Of a stretch of 64,000 nt of DNA, positions 9,562-19,103 are shown piece by piece. The number at the start of each line of letters is the position of its first letter. The first letter of the stretch is position 1. The notes under the pieces were generated by a model. That model searched no databases and was not told where the DNA came from. It saw only the letters and a list, made by a program, of their open reading frames with translations. This stretch comes from Treponema sp. (GTDB lineage: Bacteria > Spirochaetota > Spirochaetia > Treponematales > Breznakiellaceae): the NCBI GenBank assembly GCA_009781475.1, contig WQYB01000007.1, positions 1 to 64,000 of the forward strand. Reading direction: 5' to 3'. A program made the translations under genes and the position numbers.

Positions 9562-9571
9562 AGGATGTGGT

Positions 9572-11716
9572 ATGTCAACAGAAAAAACAGTGAAGACGAA
9601 ACCAGTAAAAAAGAAATCAAAACAGGAAAAACAAATTCTTGTAATTGTTGAATCCCCGGGTAAAGTGAAAACAATAGAAAAGTATTTGGGTCCCAGTTAC
9701 AATGTTAAGGCATCGATGGGGCATTTGATTGATTTACCAAAATCCAGAACAGCAATTGATGTTGATCATAACTTTGAACCTGAATATATAACTGTGCGCG
9801 GAAGAGCAAAAATTTTAAAAGAATTGCAGACAGATGCAAAAAAATCAGGCAAAGTGCTGCTTGCATGTGATAATGACCGTGAAGGTGAAGCGATAGCATG
9901 GCATTTACGGAATGCTATTAACGCAAAAACAGCGCAAGTTCCGATAGAGCGTATCAGTTTTAATGAAATAACGCCGCAAGCTGTTAACGAAGCGGTTTTA
10001 AATCCAAGAACAATTGATGAATCAAAAGTATCGGCGCAAAAGGCAAGACGTGTTTTGGACAGGCTTGTTGGATATAACCTGTCGCCGCTTTTGTGGAAAA
10101 AAGTAAAAAACGGTCTTTCGGCTGGGCGTGTTCAATCTGTTGCTTTGCGTCTTATCTGCGACAGGGAAAAAGAAGTTGAAAATTTTATCCCTGATGAATA
10201 CTGGACACTGGAAGCAGATTTTAAATCCGGTAAATCAGTTTATACCTCTCAGCTTATGTTATGGAATAACAGTAAGCCGGAATTAAAAAATGAATCTGAA
10301 GTAAATGCGATTATAGAAAAAATTAAAAATAACGAATGTATTGTTTCTGATATAAGAGAAACAGAAAAAACAATCAGGCCAAAAGCGCCGTTTACAACAT
10401 CACAGCTGCAGCAGACTGCGGCAAACCGCCTTGGTTTCACCTCACGCAAGACAATGCAGGTTGCGCAGCAGCTTTATGAAGGCGTAAGTCTTGGCGCTTC
10501 CAGGGTAGGTTTAATTACATATATGCGTACAGACAGCGTTAGAATTTCCAATACTGCGCTTGAAGATGTAAGGACATGGCTTGGTAAAAATTATCCCGGC
10601 GAGCTGCCTGAAAAAGCTGTTGAGTATACGGTTGGCAAGAATTCGCAGGATGCTCACGAAGCTATAAGACCGACATATACAGAATATACGCCTGATTCAA
10701 TAAAAGAACATCTTTCAAAAGATCAGCTTCGCCTTTATACGATAATTTGGGAACGTTTTGTATCAAGTCAGATGAGCAGCGCTAAAAGTAAAACAGTCAG
10801 CGTAGATATAAAAGTTACTGCCGGCTCTGAAGAAGGGATTTTCCGCGTCAGCGGTACAAAATTAATCGAAAAAGGTTTTTACAAAGTTATTAAACTTCTT
10901 TCATCTAAAGATGAAAACGGCGGCTCTTATCCTTCATTAAAAATCGGTAATGTTGTAAAAGTAGAAAAATTCAGAAGCGAACAGCACTTTACACAGGGAC
11001 CTGCCCGTTATTCGGATGCATCTATCGTAAAAACACTTGAAGAAAAAGGAATAGGACGGCCTTCTACTTACGCTTCAATTATTTCCGTTTTGCTGGATCG
11101 CTATTATGTTACGCGATCAAACAAACAGCTTGTCCCGACAGTTTTGGGAAAGTTGATTTACGAAGTATTGGTAGAACATTTTCCGCTTTATGTTGATGTT
11201 GATTTTACAGCGTCTATGGAAACAAAACTGGACGAAGTAGAAGAAAACAGAGTCAGCTGGCCGGAAATGATTAAAGAGTTCTGGCATCCGTTTAAAAATA
11301 CTGTTGATGAAGTAATTAAAACAGTTGAATCCTACAAAGGTACACTTGATGAAGTTACAGATTTGGTGTGCGAAAAATGTGAAAAACCCATGATGAAAAA
11401 ACTGGGACGTTTTGGATATTTTCTTGCGTGCTCGGGATTTCCCGAATGCAGAAATACAAAATCAGTGCCCCTTGCCAAATGCCCTAAGTGTGAAGGCGAT
11501 ATAATTGCGCGAAAAACAAAAGGCAGGGGAAAAGAATTTTACGGATGTACAAAATATCCTGATTGTGATTTTATCAGTCACTTTAAACCCATAAAGCAGG
11601 ATTGCCCCAAGTGCGGATTTTTTATGGTAGAAAAATACGACAAGAAAAACGGCGCTCACAAGGTTTGTATAAACCCCGATTGTGATTACTTACACAGTGC
11701 GGATGGAGACGAATAG
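9572..11716 (+). CDS. topA: DNA topoisomerase I (type IA)
   Basis: TopA relaxes negative supercoils by a single-strand passage mechanism. The 714-residue enzyme starts with a lysine-rich leader. The Toprim domain follows, with VIVESPGKVKTIEKYLG near residue 25 and the acidic DNDREGEAIAWHL near 101. The active-site tyrosine is in GLITYMRTDSVR near residue 317. Three C-terminal four-cysteine zinc-binding motifs follow, starting near residues 600, 635 and 677. The start at 9572 has AAGGA upstream. The TAG stop shares its last base with the GTG of xerC. Confidence 0.97.
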   Translation: MSTEKTVKTKPVKKKSKQEKQILVIVESPGKVKTIEKYLGPSYNVKASMGHLIDLPKSRTAIDVDHNFEPEYITVRGRAKILKELQTDAKKSGKVLLACDNDREGEAIAWHLRNAINAKTAQVPIERISFNEITPQAVNEAVLNPRTIDESKVSAQKARRVLDRLVGYNLSPLLWKKVKNGLSAGRVQSVALRLICDREKEVENFIPDEYWTLEADFKSGKSVYTSQLMLWNNSKPELKNESEVNAIIEKIKNNECIVSDIRETEKTIRPKAPFTTSQLQQTAANRLGFTSRKTMQVAQQLYEGVSLGASRVGLITYMRTDSVRISNTALEDVRTWLGKNYPGELPEKAVEYTVGKNSQDAHEAIRPTYTEYTPDSIKEHLSKDQLRLYTIIWERFVSSQMSSAKSKTVSVDIKVTAGSEEGIFRVSGTKLIEKGFYKVIKLLSSKDENGGSYPSLKIGNVVKVEKFRSEQHFTQGPARYSDASIVKTLEEKGIGRPSTYASIISVLLDRYYVTRSNKQLVPTVLGKLIYEVLVEHFPLYVDVDFTASMETKLDEVEENRVSWPEMIKEFWHPFKNTVDEVIKTVESYKGTLDEVTDLVCEKCEKPMMKKLGRFGYFLACSGFPECRNTKSVPLAKCPKCEGDIIARKTKGRGKEFYGCTKYPDCDFISHFKPIKQDCPKCGFFMVEKYDKKNGAHKVCINPDCDYLHSADGDE

Positions 11717-12699
11717 TGAATTTATCGAAAATGAATCACACGGAGACACGGAGACACGGAGTCACGGAGTTTAATTTAGTTAATGAATATTTATCGTATC
11801 TGCAGGCAGTGCGCGGATGCTCGGTGCGTACTCTTGAATCTTATGGTAATGATTTATCACGTTATGCAAATTATTGTACCAATCACAATATTGAAATTCA
11901 AAATGCCGCTCCTTATGAAGTTCAAAGTTTTATAGCTGATTTATCAGCGGAAAATATGGCTGCCGCAAGCGTAAACAGATGTCTTTCTTCAATTCGCGGA
12001 TTTTACCGCTGGATGGTTCGCTTTGATAAAAAAAAGGAAAATCCATGTACATCTTTAAAAAATATTAAAACACCTGTTAGAATGCCGAATGTTTTATGGG
12101 AAAATGAAATGGCAGATTTCGCCTCTCTTCCAGAATCATCAGGTATTTTATGGCCCGAAAGGGATAAGGCGTTAATCATGGCAATGTATTCGGCAGGTCT
12201 TCGCATCGGAGAAATAGTTACTTTAACGATGTCTAACATTTCTGCCAAATTTGATGAAGCAAAAATAACAGGAAAAGGCGGTAAACAGCGTTATGTGTTT
12301 TTCTCTGATGAAGCAAAAGAAGCTATTTTAGAGTATCTTCCAAAAAGAGAAACCCGTTTAAAAATGGCTGGAATCGACGGAAAAAAATATGCTTTATTTG
12401 TAAATAGCAAGGGAAAACCAATTTCAATTCCGGGAGTGCGCTGGATAATTTCACGTTATGCTCAGTATTCAGGAATTGGAAAAAATATTCATCCGCATTC
12501 GCTGCGTCACAGTTTTGCAACTCATCTTGTAAACTCAGGCTGTGATGTTCGTGTTGTACAGGAAATGCTCGGACATTCCAGCATATCGACAACACAGCGT
12601 TATACGCATGTTAATATCGAAAAAATGAAAAATGTATATATGAACGCGCATCCACACGCTAAAAATGTGGAAGGAGTAAAACATGAGAGAAAGACCTGA
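11716..12699 (+). CDS. xerC: Tyrosine recombinase XerC with repeat-derived N-terminus
   Basis: This is the second XerC/XerD-type recombinase of the window (327 residues), in the codV/xerC position before hslV. The catalytic Arg is in SAGLRIGE near residue 162, [12 protein letters not shown] near 259, GHSSISTT near 286, and the Tyr in RYTH near 296. The GTG start at 11716 overlaps the topA stop by one base and has GGAG at 11705-11708; an in-frame ATG at 11731 is the alternative. Residues 7-18 ([12 protein letters not shown]) are encoded by a dispersed CACGGAG repeat at 11737-11769 and precede the normal core-binding domain at [11 protein letters not shown]. The recombinase therefore carries a repeat-derived N-terminal tail. 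Confidence 0.92.
   Translation: MNLSKMNHTETRRHGVTEFNLVNEYLSYLQAVRGCSVRTLESYGNDLSRYANYCTNHNIEIQNAAPYEVQSFIADLSAENMAAASVNRCLSSIRGFYRWMVRFDKKKENPCTSLKNIKTPVRMPNVLWENEMADFASLPESSGILWPERDKALIMAMYSAGLRIGEIVTLTMSNISAKFDEAKITGKGGKQRYVFFSDEAKEAILEYLPKRETRLKMAGIDGKKYALFVNSKGKPISIPGVRWIISRYAQYSGIGKNIHPHSLRHSFATHLVNSGCDVRVVQEMLGHSSISTTQRYTHVNIEKMKNVYMNAHPHAKNVEGVKHERKT
11737..11769 (+). repeat. CACGGAG-type repeat inside xerC
   Basis: Four CACGGAG heptamers separated by 1-3 nt run from 11737 to 11769. This is a single arm of the same family as the hairpins at 5402, 18992 and 57459; no reverse-complement partner arm is visible nearby. It is read in frame as part of the XerC N-terminus. Confidence 0.9.
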
Positions 12700-13228
12700 A
12701 ATTCACTCAACAACAGTGATTGCAGTAAGAAAAGACGGCAAAGTAGCTATGGCAGGAGACGGTCAGGTTACTATGGGTAATACAGTAATGAAAAACAACG
12801 CAAGGAAAGTACGCCGTCTTATGGATGGAAAAGTTTTGTGCGGATTTGCAGGAGCTACAGCCGATGCTTTTACACTCTTTGATCGTTTTGAAGTTAAGTT
12901 AAAAGAATATTCAGGAGACCTTGCAAGAGCTGCTGTTGAATTAGCCAAGGACTGGAGAATGGATCGTATTTTAAGAAGACTGGAAGCATTGCTTTTGGTA
13001 GCTGATCTTTCAAAAACATTATTAATTTCCGGAACCGGTGATGTTATAGAACCAGCCGAAAATGCGCTTGCAATAGGATCAGGAGGAAATTACGCTTATG
13101 CCGCAGCTTTGGCATTTCTGGAAGGCAGTAATTTCAGCGCTGCGCAAATAGCGGAAAAAAGTTTACAGATTGCAGGTAACATCTGTATATATACAAATAT
13201 GCAAATAACATTAGAGGAATTATCATGA
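12683..13228 (+). CDS. hslV: ATP-dependent protease proteolytic subunit HslV
   Basis: HslV is the proteasome-related peptidase that forms double hexamers capped by HslU. The 181-residue protein contains the N-terminal nucleophile core [19 protein letters not shown]. The catalytic Thr is residue 10, so a nine-residue propeptide (MRERPEIHS) should be removed on assembly. This is longer than the single Met of the E. coli enzyme. [13 protein letters not shown] near residue 53 and the C-terminal [15 protein letters not shown] near residue 130 are typical. The ATG at 12683 overlaps xerC by 17 nt and has AAGGAG upstream. The stop overlaps the hslU start as ATGA. Confidence 0.96.
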   Translation: MRERPEIHSTTVIAVRKDGKVAMAGDGQVTMGNTVMKNNARKVRRLMDGKVLCGFAGATADAFTLFDRFEVKLKEYSGDLARAAVELAKDWRMDRILRRLEALLLVADLSKTLLISGTGDVIEPAENALAIGSGGNYAYAAALAFLEGSNFSAAQIAEKSLQIAGNICIYTNMQITLEELS

Positions 13229-14799
13229 GCGAAACAAAACAATTAACAGAAAAGAAAAATGAACTTACCCCGAGGGAAATAGTATCGGAGCTGGATAAAT
13301 ATATTGTAGGTCAGAAAAAAGCAAAAAGAGCAGTCGCTGTAGCGCTGCGTAACCGCATCAGAAGATTAAAACTTGATCCAGAGTTACGTGAAGATATTGC
13401 TCCCAAAAATATTTTAATGATAGGTCCCACCGGAGTTGGAAAAACCGAAATTGCCCGCCGTCTTGCAAAACTTGCCGGCTCTCCTTTTATAAAAGTGGAA
13501 GCAACCAAGTACACCGAAGTAGGTTATGTAGGACGCGATGTTGAATCTATGGTACGCGATTTAATGGCTGCAGGTTTTCAAATGGTAAAACAGGAAATGC
13601 AGGAATCTGTTACAGCAGAAGCTGAAAAACGGGCAGAAGAAGCGTTACTTGATCTATTGCTTCCTACCAATAATAAAAAACAAAAAGAACCTAAACAAAA
13701 GGGCAGTCCTGTAGTGAGACCTATGGGTACTTTTTCGATTAATCCTGAAAATTCCAACTCAAGTATAATCGCTACAACACTGCAATTGGGAATACCTGTT
13801 TTTAATAATAAAAATCAGGATGGAATACAGGATCAGCAAAATACAAATGTTAATCCAGAATTTTTAACCGATGGCGCAGACGGCGCTGAAGAAATTAAAA
13901 ATGAAGCGGATGACAAATTTAAAGCGACAAGAGAAAAACTTAGAGCCATGCTGCGTGACGGTAAAATGGAAGACAGAACCGTAGAACTTATGATAAATCA
14001 AAACCCGCAGTTTCCGGCTATCGAAATGATGGGCGGCAATATGGAGGATTTAGAATCGACTCTTTCAGGTTTTGCAGGTTTCTTTGGCGGCGGAAAAAAG
14101 AAAAAAGTTGTTACGGTTGCAAGAGCACGGGAAATCTTAAAAGCCGAAGAAGCGGAAAAACTTGTAGATCGTGATAAGGTAAGCGACGAAGCGCGCCAAA
14201 GGGTAGAAGAAACAGGAATTATTTTTATTGACGAAATCGATAAAATCGCTGTAAAAGGTGACAGAGGCGGAGGTCCTGATGTAAGCCGTGAAGGCGTTCA
14301 GCGTGATATTCTGCCGATTGTCGAAGGAGCGACAGTTAATACAAAATGGGGACCTGTTAATACCGACCATATTTTATTTATAGCTGCGGGAGCTTTTAAT
14401 GTTAGTAAACCATCGGATTTAATCCCGGAATTACAGGGACGTTTTCCTTTAAGGGTTGAGCTTGATTCATTGGGTAAAGATGATTTTTTACGTATTTTAA
14501 CAGAACCTAAAAACGCGCTTATCAAACAATACACAGAACTGCTTGGAACTGAGGATGTAAAAATAGTATTTACGCCTGATGCAATCGAGCATCTTGCGGC
14601 TCTTGCTGCGGAAGTCAATTCCAAACTGGAAAATATCGGAGCAAGGCGTCTTCATACGATAATGGAAACCTTGCTCGAAGAGCTTTCCTTTGAAGCATCT
14701 GATATAGCGCCGGCAAATATTGACATAACTGTCGATTATGTCAATCAAAAACTGATAGATATCGTTAAGGATCAAGACCTTGGCAGGTATATTTTATAA
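13225..14799 (+). CDS. hslU: HslU AAA+ unfoldase with enlarged I-domain
   Basis: HslU is the AAA+ ATPase that unfolds substrates and feeds them to HslV. The Walker A motif [12 protein letters not shown] is near residue 67, the pore motif [16 protein letters not shown] near 97, Walker [12 protein letters not shown] near 332, and the HslV-docking C-terminus ends in LGRYIL. The protein has 524 residues against roughly 440-470 in typical HslU. The excess lies in the I-domain (about residues 135-300), which holds a low-complexity Asn/Gln/Lys-rich stretch and a Gly/Lys patch FGGGKKKK near residue 290. The ATPase body is intact. It overlaps hslV by 4 nt. Confidence 0.96.
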   Translation: MSETKQLTEKKNELTPREIVSELDKYIVGQKKAKRAVAVALRNRIRRLKLDPELREDIAPKNILMIGPTGVGKTEIARRLAKLAGSPFIKVEATKYTEVGYVGRDVESMVRDLMAAGFQMVKQEMQESVTAEAEKRAEEALLDLLLPTNNKKQKEPKQKGSPVVRPMGTFSINPENSNSSIIATTLQLGIPVFNNKNQDGIQDQQNTNVNPEFLTDGADGAEEIKNEADDKFKATREKLRAMLRDGKMEDRTVELMINQNPQFPAIEMMGGNMEDLESTLSGFAGFFGGGKKKKVVTVARAREILKAEEAEKLVDRDKVSDEARQRVEETGIIFIDEIDKIAVKGDRGGGPDVSREGVQRDILPIVEGATVNTKWGPVNTDHILFIAAGAFNVSKPSDLIPELQGRFPLRVELDSLGKDDFLRILTEPKNALIKQYTELLGTEDVKIVFTPDAIEHLAALAAEVNSKLENIGARRLHTIMETLLEELSFEASDIAPANIDITVDYVNQKLIDIVKDQDLGRYIL

Positions 14800-14824
14800 A
14801 GAAGGCTTAAAAATTAGCCGATTA
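14797..14824 (+). promoter_or_regulatory. Possible sigma-28 (flagellar) promoter before flgB
   Basis: TAAA at 14797-14800 and GCCGATTA at 14817-14824 resemble the sigma-28 consensus TAAA-N15-GCCGATAA, with a 16 nt spacer and one mismatch in the -10 element. It lies at the hslU stop, 37 nt before the flgB GTG. The position is right for the head of the flagellar operon, but the one-base longer spacer weakens the call. Confidence 0.35.
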
Positions 14825-14861
14825 TTAATATGGAAGAAGTTTTTATTTTGGAGGAAGGTTT

Positions 14862-15275
14862 GTGAATACATTTGCAAGATCAATTGATTTACTCCATCGC
14901 GCGATGGACGTTAGTACAGTTCGCAGACAGGTAATTGCCAACAATTTGGCTAATGCCGATGTACCCAATTTTAAGAGATCTGTTGTTAATTTTGAAAGCG
15001 AATTAAAACGAGCGTTGGATTCAGAAAATAAAAGACCTCCTCTTGAATTAAACATGACACATGAAAAACATATGCCAGGTTATAAAGCAAGAGATTATAG
15101 AGACGTGCAAATTAGACGGGTTTTAGATTATGTCAGCACTTATGGAAATAACGGAAATAACGTTGACCCCGAACAAGAATTCATGCTTGCCACACAAAAC
15201 CAGATGAGCTACACGCTTTTTGCACAGGCAGCGGCATTTGAGTTCAGTCAAATAAATCAGGTATTAAGAGGTTAG
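14862..15275 (+). CDS. flgB: Flagellar basal-body proximal rod protein FlgB
   Basis: FlgB is a proximal rod subunit joining the MS ring to the distal rod of the periplasmic flagellum. The 137-residue protein has the N-terminal rod/hook motif RRQVIANNLANADVPNFKR at residues 24-42 and the coiled C-terminal region. The GTG start at 14862 is supported by GGAGGAAGG at 14850-14858. It is the first gene of the run flgB, flgC, fliE, fliF, fliG, fliH, fliI, fliJ, the classic spirochaete order. Ten nt separate it from flgC. Confidence 0.96.
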   Translation: MNTFARSIDLLHRAMDVSTVRRQVIANNLANADVPNFKRSVVNFESELKRALDSENKRPPLELNMTHEKHMPGYKARDYRDVQIRRVLDYVSTYGNNGNNVDPEQEFMLATQNQMSYTLFAQAAAFEFSQINQVLRG

Positions 15276-15285
15276 GAGTAAATCG

Positions 15286-15747
15286 ATGGGTATTTTTAGT
15301 TCAATAAACATTGCATCTACAGGTTTGAGCGCCAACAGATTAAGACTCGATGTTATTGCAGATAACATGGCGAACGTAAATACAACCCGTACTACAGAAG
15401 GCGGCGCTTTTAAAAGAAGCCGTGTTATTATGCGTCCTGTTACAGAAGGTCCGTATTGGAGATCTCCTTTTCTTCCTGATGCCCTGGACAATAATCTTGG
15501 CAAGGGAGTAAGGGTTGTTGAAGTGCAAAAAGATCGTTCTACAGAACCTCGTTATGTATACGATCCTACACATCCCGATGCTATTTTAACCGGCAGATGG
15601 GAAGGTTATGTAGAAATGCCTAATGTTGATGTTGTTACAGAAATGGTAGATATGATTTCTGCTTCACGATCTTATGAAGCGAACGCTGCCATTATTGAAG
15701 GATCAAAAGCTATGTTCCAAAGAGCTTTAGATATTGGAGCAAGATAA
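15286..15747 (+). CDS. flgC: Flagellar basal-body rod protein FlgC
   Basis: FlgC is a proximal rod protein secreted through the flagellar export gate. The 153-residue protein begins FSSINIASTGLSANRLRLD. It has the rod motif VIADNMANVNTTRT near residue 23 and the C-terminal VDMISASRSYEANAAIIEG near 124, both diagnostic. A clear AGGAG lies upstream of the ATG at 15286. Confidence 0.97.
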   Translation: MGIFSSINIASTGLSANRLRLDVIADNMANVNTTRTTEGGAFKRSRVIMRPVTEGPYWRSPFLPDALDNNLGKGVRVVEVQKDRSTEPRYVYDPTHPDAILTGRWEGYVEMPNVDVVTEMVDMISASRSYEANAAIIEGSKAMFQRALDIGAR

Positions 15748-15773
15748 AATAATTATTTTTTTGGGAGGGTTTC

Positions 15774-16169
15774 ATGACAATTTTTAATAACGAATCTTAT
15801 GTTACAGCTTCAGCTGCGAAAAATTACGGTACTGTTTTAAATCGTACTCATCCGAGCCATATGCTTCCGCCGGACAGTCCTTATTCCGGCAGCGGAAGAA
15901 ATATCCTTTTATTAAGAGATACTGTAGGCGCTAACGGTATAACAGGAGCCGGAACATTTGAAGATGCTATGCTTCAAGCGCTTGATAAAGTTTCGGCAGC
16001 GCAGTTAAACGCCAGTGATTTACAAAAAGAAGCGATTATTAATCCGGGTTCTGTTGATATTCACGACATTACAATCGCACAAGCAGAAGCGAGCATGGCT
16101 TTGGGAATTACACGCAACATTTTAAGCAGACTGGTACAAAGCTGGAGAGATTTAATAAATACAAGATAA
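15774..16169 (+). CDS. fliE: Flagellar hook-basal body complex protein FliE
   Basis: FliE links the MS ring (FliF) to the rod. The 131-residue protein keeps the conserved C-terminal half, including FEDAMLQALDKVSAAQLNAS near residue 62, VDIHDITIAQAEASMALGI near 92 and the terminal helix. Its N-terminal 45 residues are poorly conserved and longer than in enterobacterial FliE. The ATG at 15774 follows a GGGAGG ribosome-binding site. It sits between flgC and fliF as expected. Confidence 0.94.
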   Translation: MTIFNNESYVTASAAKNYGTVLNRTHPSHMLPPDSPYSGSGRNILLLRDTVGANGITGAGTFEDAMLQALDKVSAAQLNASDLQKEAIINPGSVDIHDITIAQAEASMALGITRNILSRLVQSWRDLINTR

Positions 16170-16191
16170 TATATTTTTGGGGAGGGGAGAA

Positions 16192-17907
16192 ATGAACGAA
16201 TTTTTCAAAAAGGTTATGACCAAGGCTACAGCTTTGTGGGCAGGATGGTCGATGCAGCAGCGGCTGATTATTAGCGCTATTTTAATCGTAGTACTTATCG
16301 GTATAATAGCGCTATTCAGAGTTTCAGCTACACCTGTTTTAGTTTCTGTTATTGACGCGCCAATAAGGGATCAAGCAGCGCTGGAAAGAATTATGCTTCG
16401 TATTAACGAAGAAAATGTCAGCGTTAGTGCAACACCGACAGGGTTAGTGCAGGTTGCAGATGCCGCTACTGCAAGGCGAATGAGAGCAATTCTTATCAGA
16501 GAAGATTTAATTCCTTCAGGAGTTAATCCCTGGGAAGTTTTCGACAGAGAACGATGGACTACCACCGATTTAGAGCGTAATGTAAATTTACAGCGGGCGC
16601 ATCAGAGAATGCTCATTGAACATATAAGAGCAATTGATGATATTGATGATGTCGGAATTCAAATTGTCTGGCCTCAGGACAGGATGTTCCGTTCAGAGCG
16701 AAATCCGCCGAGCGTAAGTGTTCGTTTAACTCCAAAACCCGGAAGTGATATAACATCATTCCCCCAAAACCGCAGAAAAATTGAAGGTATACAAAAACTA
16801 ATTCAATTGGCGATAGAAGGATTACACCCTGAAAATATTGTAATTACAGATCACAGGGGTGTTATACTTAACGATTTTGAAGGAATGGCTGCAGCCGACA
16901 GGCTTGCTCTTATCGATCAGGAACAAAAGCAAATAAGAAGGCAGGAAGAACATTACAGAGAAGAAATATTATCTTCTTTACAGAGAATATTTACAGCTGA
17001 ACGTGTCAGGGATCTTAACATAAAAATAGAAATGGATATGTCTCAAAAATCAATTGACGCAACTGAATATTCCCCGATTATAATGAAACCAAGAACACCC
17101 GGCCTTGCTTATGATGATGAAGAGCGTATTCAATCTATAACATTGTCTCGATCTTCTTCAGATACGACATTCGAAGGAACAGGGTTTAATCCCGAAGGTC
17201 CAACAGGTGTTGAAGGACATGTAGCTCCGTCTTTTAGAGACATGAGTAATCTTTATGGCAGAATGACATCAAGAACTAATACTCATAATGAAGCTGTTAA
17301 TGTAAAGAAAATTTTAACAGAAAAAAGTCCTTCAATGGATCGTGTAACAGTTTCCGTAAATATAGACGGATCATGGAGATGGAAATTCGATACTAAAGGA
17401 AATCCGATTATTGGAATTGACGGTTCAATAGAAAGAGAATATTTCCCTGTTTCTGAAGAAGATTTACGAAGAGCAGAAGACCTTGTAAAAGGTGCTATCG
17501 GTTTTAGTTCGGCAAGAGGTGATTCTGTTATTGTTACAAATATCCAGATTGACAGAACTTATGAACATCGTGAAGAAGACGCTGCTTACTTCAGAAAGAA
17601 GCAGGTTCAAACAACAGTTATTGTATTTGTTGTCGGTTTGACATTAATATTATTTGGTTTTATGCTGTTTAGAATGATCTCTCGCGAGATTGAAAGACGC
17701 AAAAGGCTTGCAGAAGAAGAAAGAGCAAGACGTGAACAGATGCTGCGTGAGAGTGCAATGGCTGAAGCTGAACAGGAAGGAATGGATGTATCCATTTCGC
17801 TGGAAGAACGTACAAGGATGGAATTGATGGAAAGCGCCATCAATATGGCAAAAGAACATCCGGAAGACGCTGCCCAGCTTATCAGAACCTGGTTATTGGA
17901 GGAATAG
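16192..17907 (+). CDS. fliF: Flagellar M-ring protein FliF
   Basis: FliF forms the MS ring in the inner membrane, the base on which the rod and switch assemble. The protein has 571 residues. A first membrane segment lies at about residues 24-44. The YscJ-like ring-building domain includes VNPWEVFDRERWTTTDLERN near 106 and HPENIVITDHRG near 213. A second membrane segment is near residues 471-492, and the cytoplasmic C-terminal tail (EHPEDAAQLIRTWL) binds FliG. I chose ATG 16192 over an upstream in-frame TTG at 16177, because the strong GGGGAGGGGAG lies just upstream of 16192 and downstream of the TTG. Confidence 0.96.
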   Translation: MNEFFKKVMTKATALWAGWSMQQRLIISAILIVVLIGIIALFRVSATPVLVSVIDAPIRDQAALERIMLRINEENVSVSATPTGLVQVADAATARRMRAILIREDLIPSGVNPWEVFDRERWTTTDLERNVNLQRAHQRMLIEHIRAIDDIDDVGIQIVWPQDRMFRSERNPPSVSVRLTPKPGSDITSFPQNRRKIEGIQKLIQLAIEGLHPENIVITDHRGVILNDFEGMAAADRLALIDQEQKQIRRQEEHYREEILSSLQRIFTAERVRDLNIKIEMDMSQKSIDATEYSPIIMKPRTPGLAYDDEERIQSITLSRSSSDTTFEGTGFNPEGPTGVEGHVAPSFRDMSNLYGRMTSRTNTHNEAVNVKKILTEKSPSMDRVTVSVNIDGSWRWKFDTKGNPIIGIDGSIEREYFPVSEEDLRRAEDLVKGAIGFSSARGDSVIVTNIQIDRTYEHREEDAAYFRKKQVQTTVIVFVVGLTLILFGFMLFRMISREIERRKRLAEEERARREQMLRESAMAEAEQEGMDVSISLEERTRMELMESAINMAKEHPEDAAQLIRTWLLEE

Positions 17908-17910
17908 TTT

Positions 17911-18969
17911 ATGTCAAAAACTGGATTACAACCCGGAGCTGCTGTAGGCGGCTCCAAAAAGAAAGGTGTAAAAGAATATACAGGCCGCCAAAAGGCTGCA
18001 ATATTTTTAGTAACAATAGGTTCAGAAATTTCTTCGGAAATTTTCAAGTATCTGCGTGAAGATGAAATTGAAACACTAACATTCGAAATTGCGCGTCTTG
18101 AAACGATAGACGCTGAACAAAAAGATGCTATCCTGCAGGAATTTCAGGAATTAATGATGGCTAATCAATTTATCTCCACCGGCGGTATTGATTACGCAAG
18201 AGAGCTTTTGGAAAAATCACTTGGAAGCCAGAAGGCAATCGATATAATCAATAGGTTAACATCGAGTCTTCAGGTTCGTCCTTTCGACTTTATCCGCCGC
18301 ACAGACCCTGCGCATCTTTTAAACTTTATTCAGCAGGAACATCCGCAGACAATCGCGCTTATTCTTGCATACCTTGAACCGGGAAAGGCTTCTGTAATTT
18401 TACAGAACCTGCCGCATGAAGTTCAAAGTGATGTCGCGCGCCGTATCGCAACAATGGACAGAACAAGTCCTGAAGTTTTACGCGAAGTAGAACGTGTTCT
18501 TGAAAAGAAATTGTCTTCACTATCAAGCGAAGATTACACAGCGGCAGGCGGTGTTGAAAGTATCGTTGAAATTCTTAACCTTGTTGACCGTGCATCTGAA
18601 AAGCAGATTATCGAAGCGCTCGAAGACGAAGATCCCGAACTTGCAGAAGAGATCAAAAAGAGAATGTTCGTATTCGAAGACATTGTTATGCTCGACGATC
18701 GCGCCATTCAGAAAGTTATGCGCGAAGTCGACTCGCAAGAACTTGCAAAAGCGCTTAAGTCTGTTGACTCCGAAGTTCAGGACAAAATATTCAAAAACAT
18801 GTCAAAACGCGCAGCAAGTATGCTTAAGGAAGACATGGAGTACATGGGTCCTGTACGCTTGAAGGACGTAGAAGAAGCGCAGCAGAAAATAGTTTCGATT
18901 ATCAGACACCTTGAAGATACAGGCGAAATTGTTGTAGCACGCGCCGGTGAAGATGAATTGGTTGTGTAA
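17911..18969 (+). CDS. fliG: Flagellar motor switch protein FliG
   Basis: FliG is the rotor protein that contacts the stator and transmits torque. The 352-residue protein has an N-terminal FliF-binding domain starting near residue 25 (GRQKAAIFLVTIGSE). The middle domain carries the EHPQTIALILAYLEP motif near residue 147. The C-terminal charged motor domain, FVFEDIVMLDDRAIQKVMREVDS near residue 250, keeps the acidic and basic residues typical of the torque helix. It is preceded by GGAGG across the fliF stop. A hairpin repeat separates it from fliH. Confidence 0.97.
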   Translation: MSKTGLQPGAAVGGSKKKGVKEYTGRQKAAIFLVTIGSEISSEIFKYLREDEIETLTFEIARLETIDAEQKDAILQEFQELMMANQFISTGGIDYARELLEKSLGSQKAIDIINRLTSSLQVRPFDFIRRTDPAHLLNFIQQEHPQTIALILAYLEPGKASVILQNLPHEVQSDVARRIATMDRTSPEVLREVERVLEKKLSSLSSEDYTAAGGVESIVEILNLVDRASEKQIIEALEDEDPELAEEIKKRMFVFEDIVMLDDRAIQKVMREVDSQELAKALKSVDSEVQDKIFKNMSKRAASMLKEDMEYMGPVRLKDVEEAQQKIVSIIRHLEDTGEIVVARAGEDELVV

Positions 18970-18991
18970 CACTGTGTGTTAAAGAAGATTT

Positions 18992-19073
18992 AACCACGGA
19001 GTACACAGAGTTTCACGGAGGAAGAAAAAACCTTCGTATTAAAACTCCGTGTTCCTCCGTGTCCTCTGTGGTT
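18992..19073. repeat. Heptamer-periodic inverted repeat, fliG-fliH copy
   Basis: The arms are 18992-19020 and 19045-19073, again 29 nt each with a 24 nt loop. This is exactly the geometry of the copy at 5402-5483. The outer ends read AACCAC on the left and GTGGTT on the right, and each arm contains three CACGGAG/CACAGAG heptamers. It lies within the flagellar operon, 23 nt after the fliG stop and 30 nt before the fliH start, so the hairpin would be part of the polycistronic mRNA. Confidence 0.92.
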
Positions 19074-19103
19074 AATATTCTTAATTTATTATGAGGATAA
19101 ATT

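Noticed and set aside
18494-18862. A 122-codon open frame on the plus strand inside fliG
   Set aside because: It overlaps fully with the conserved fliG frame, is Lys/Leu-rich with no domain or ribosome-binding site, and is a shadow of fliG codon usage.
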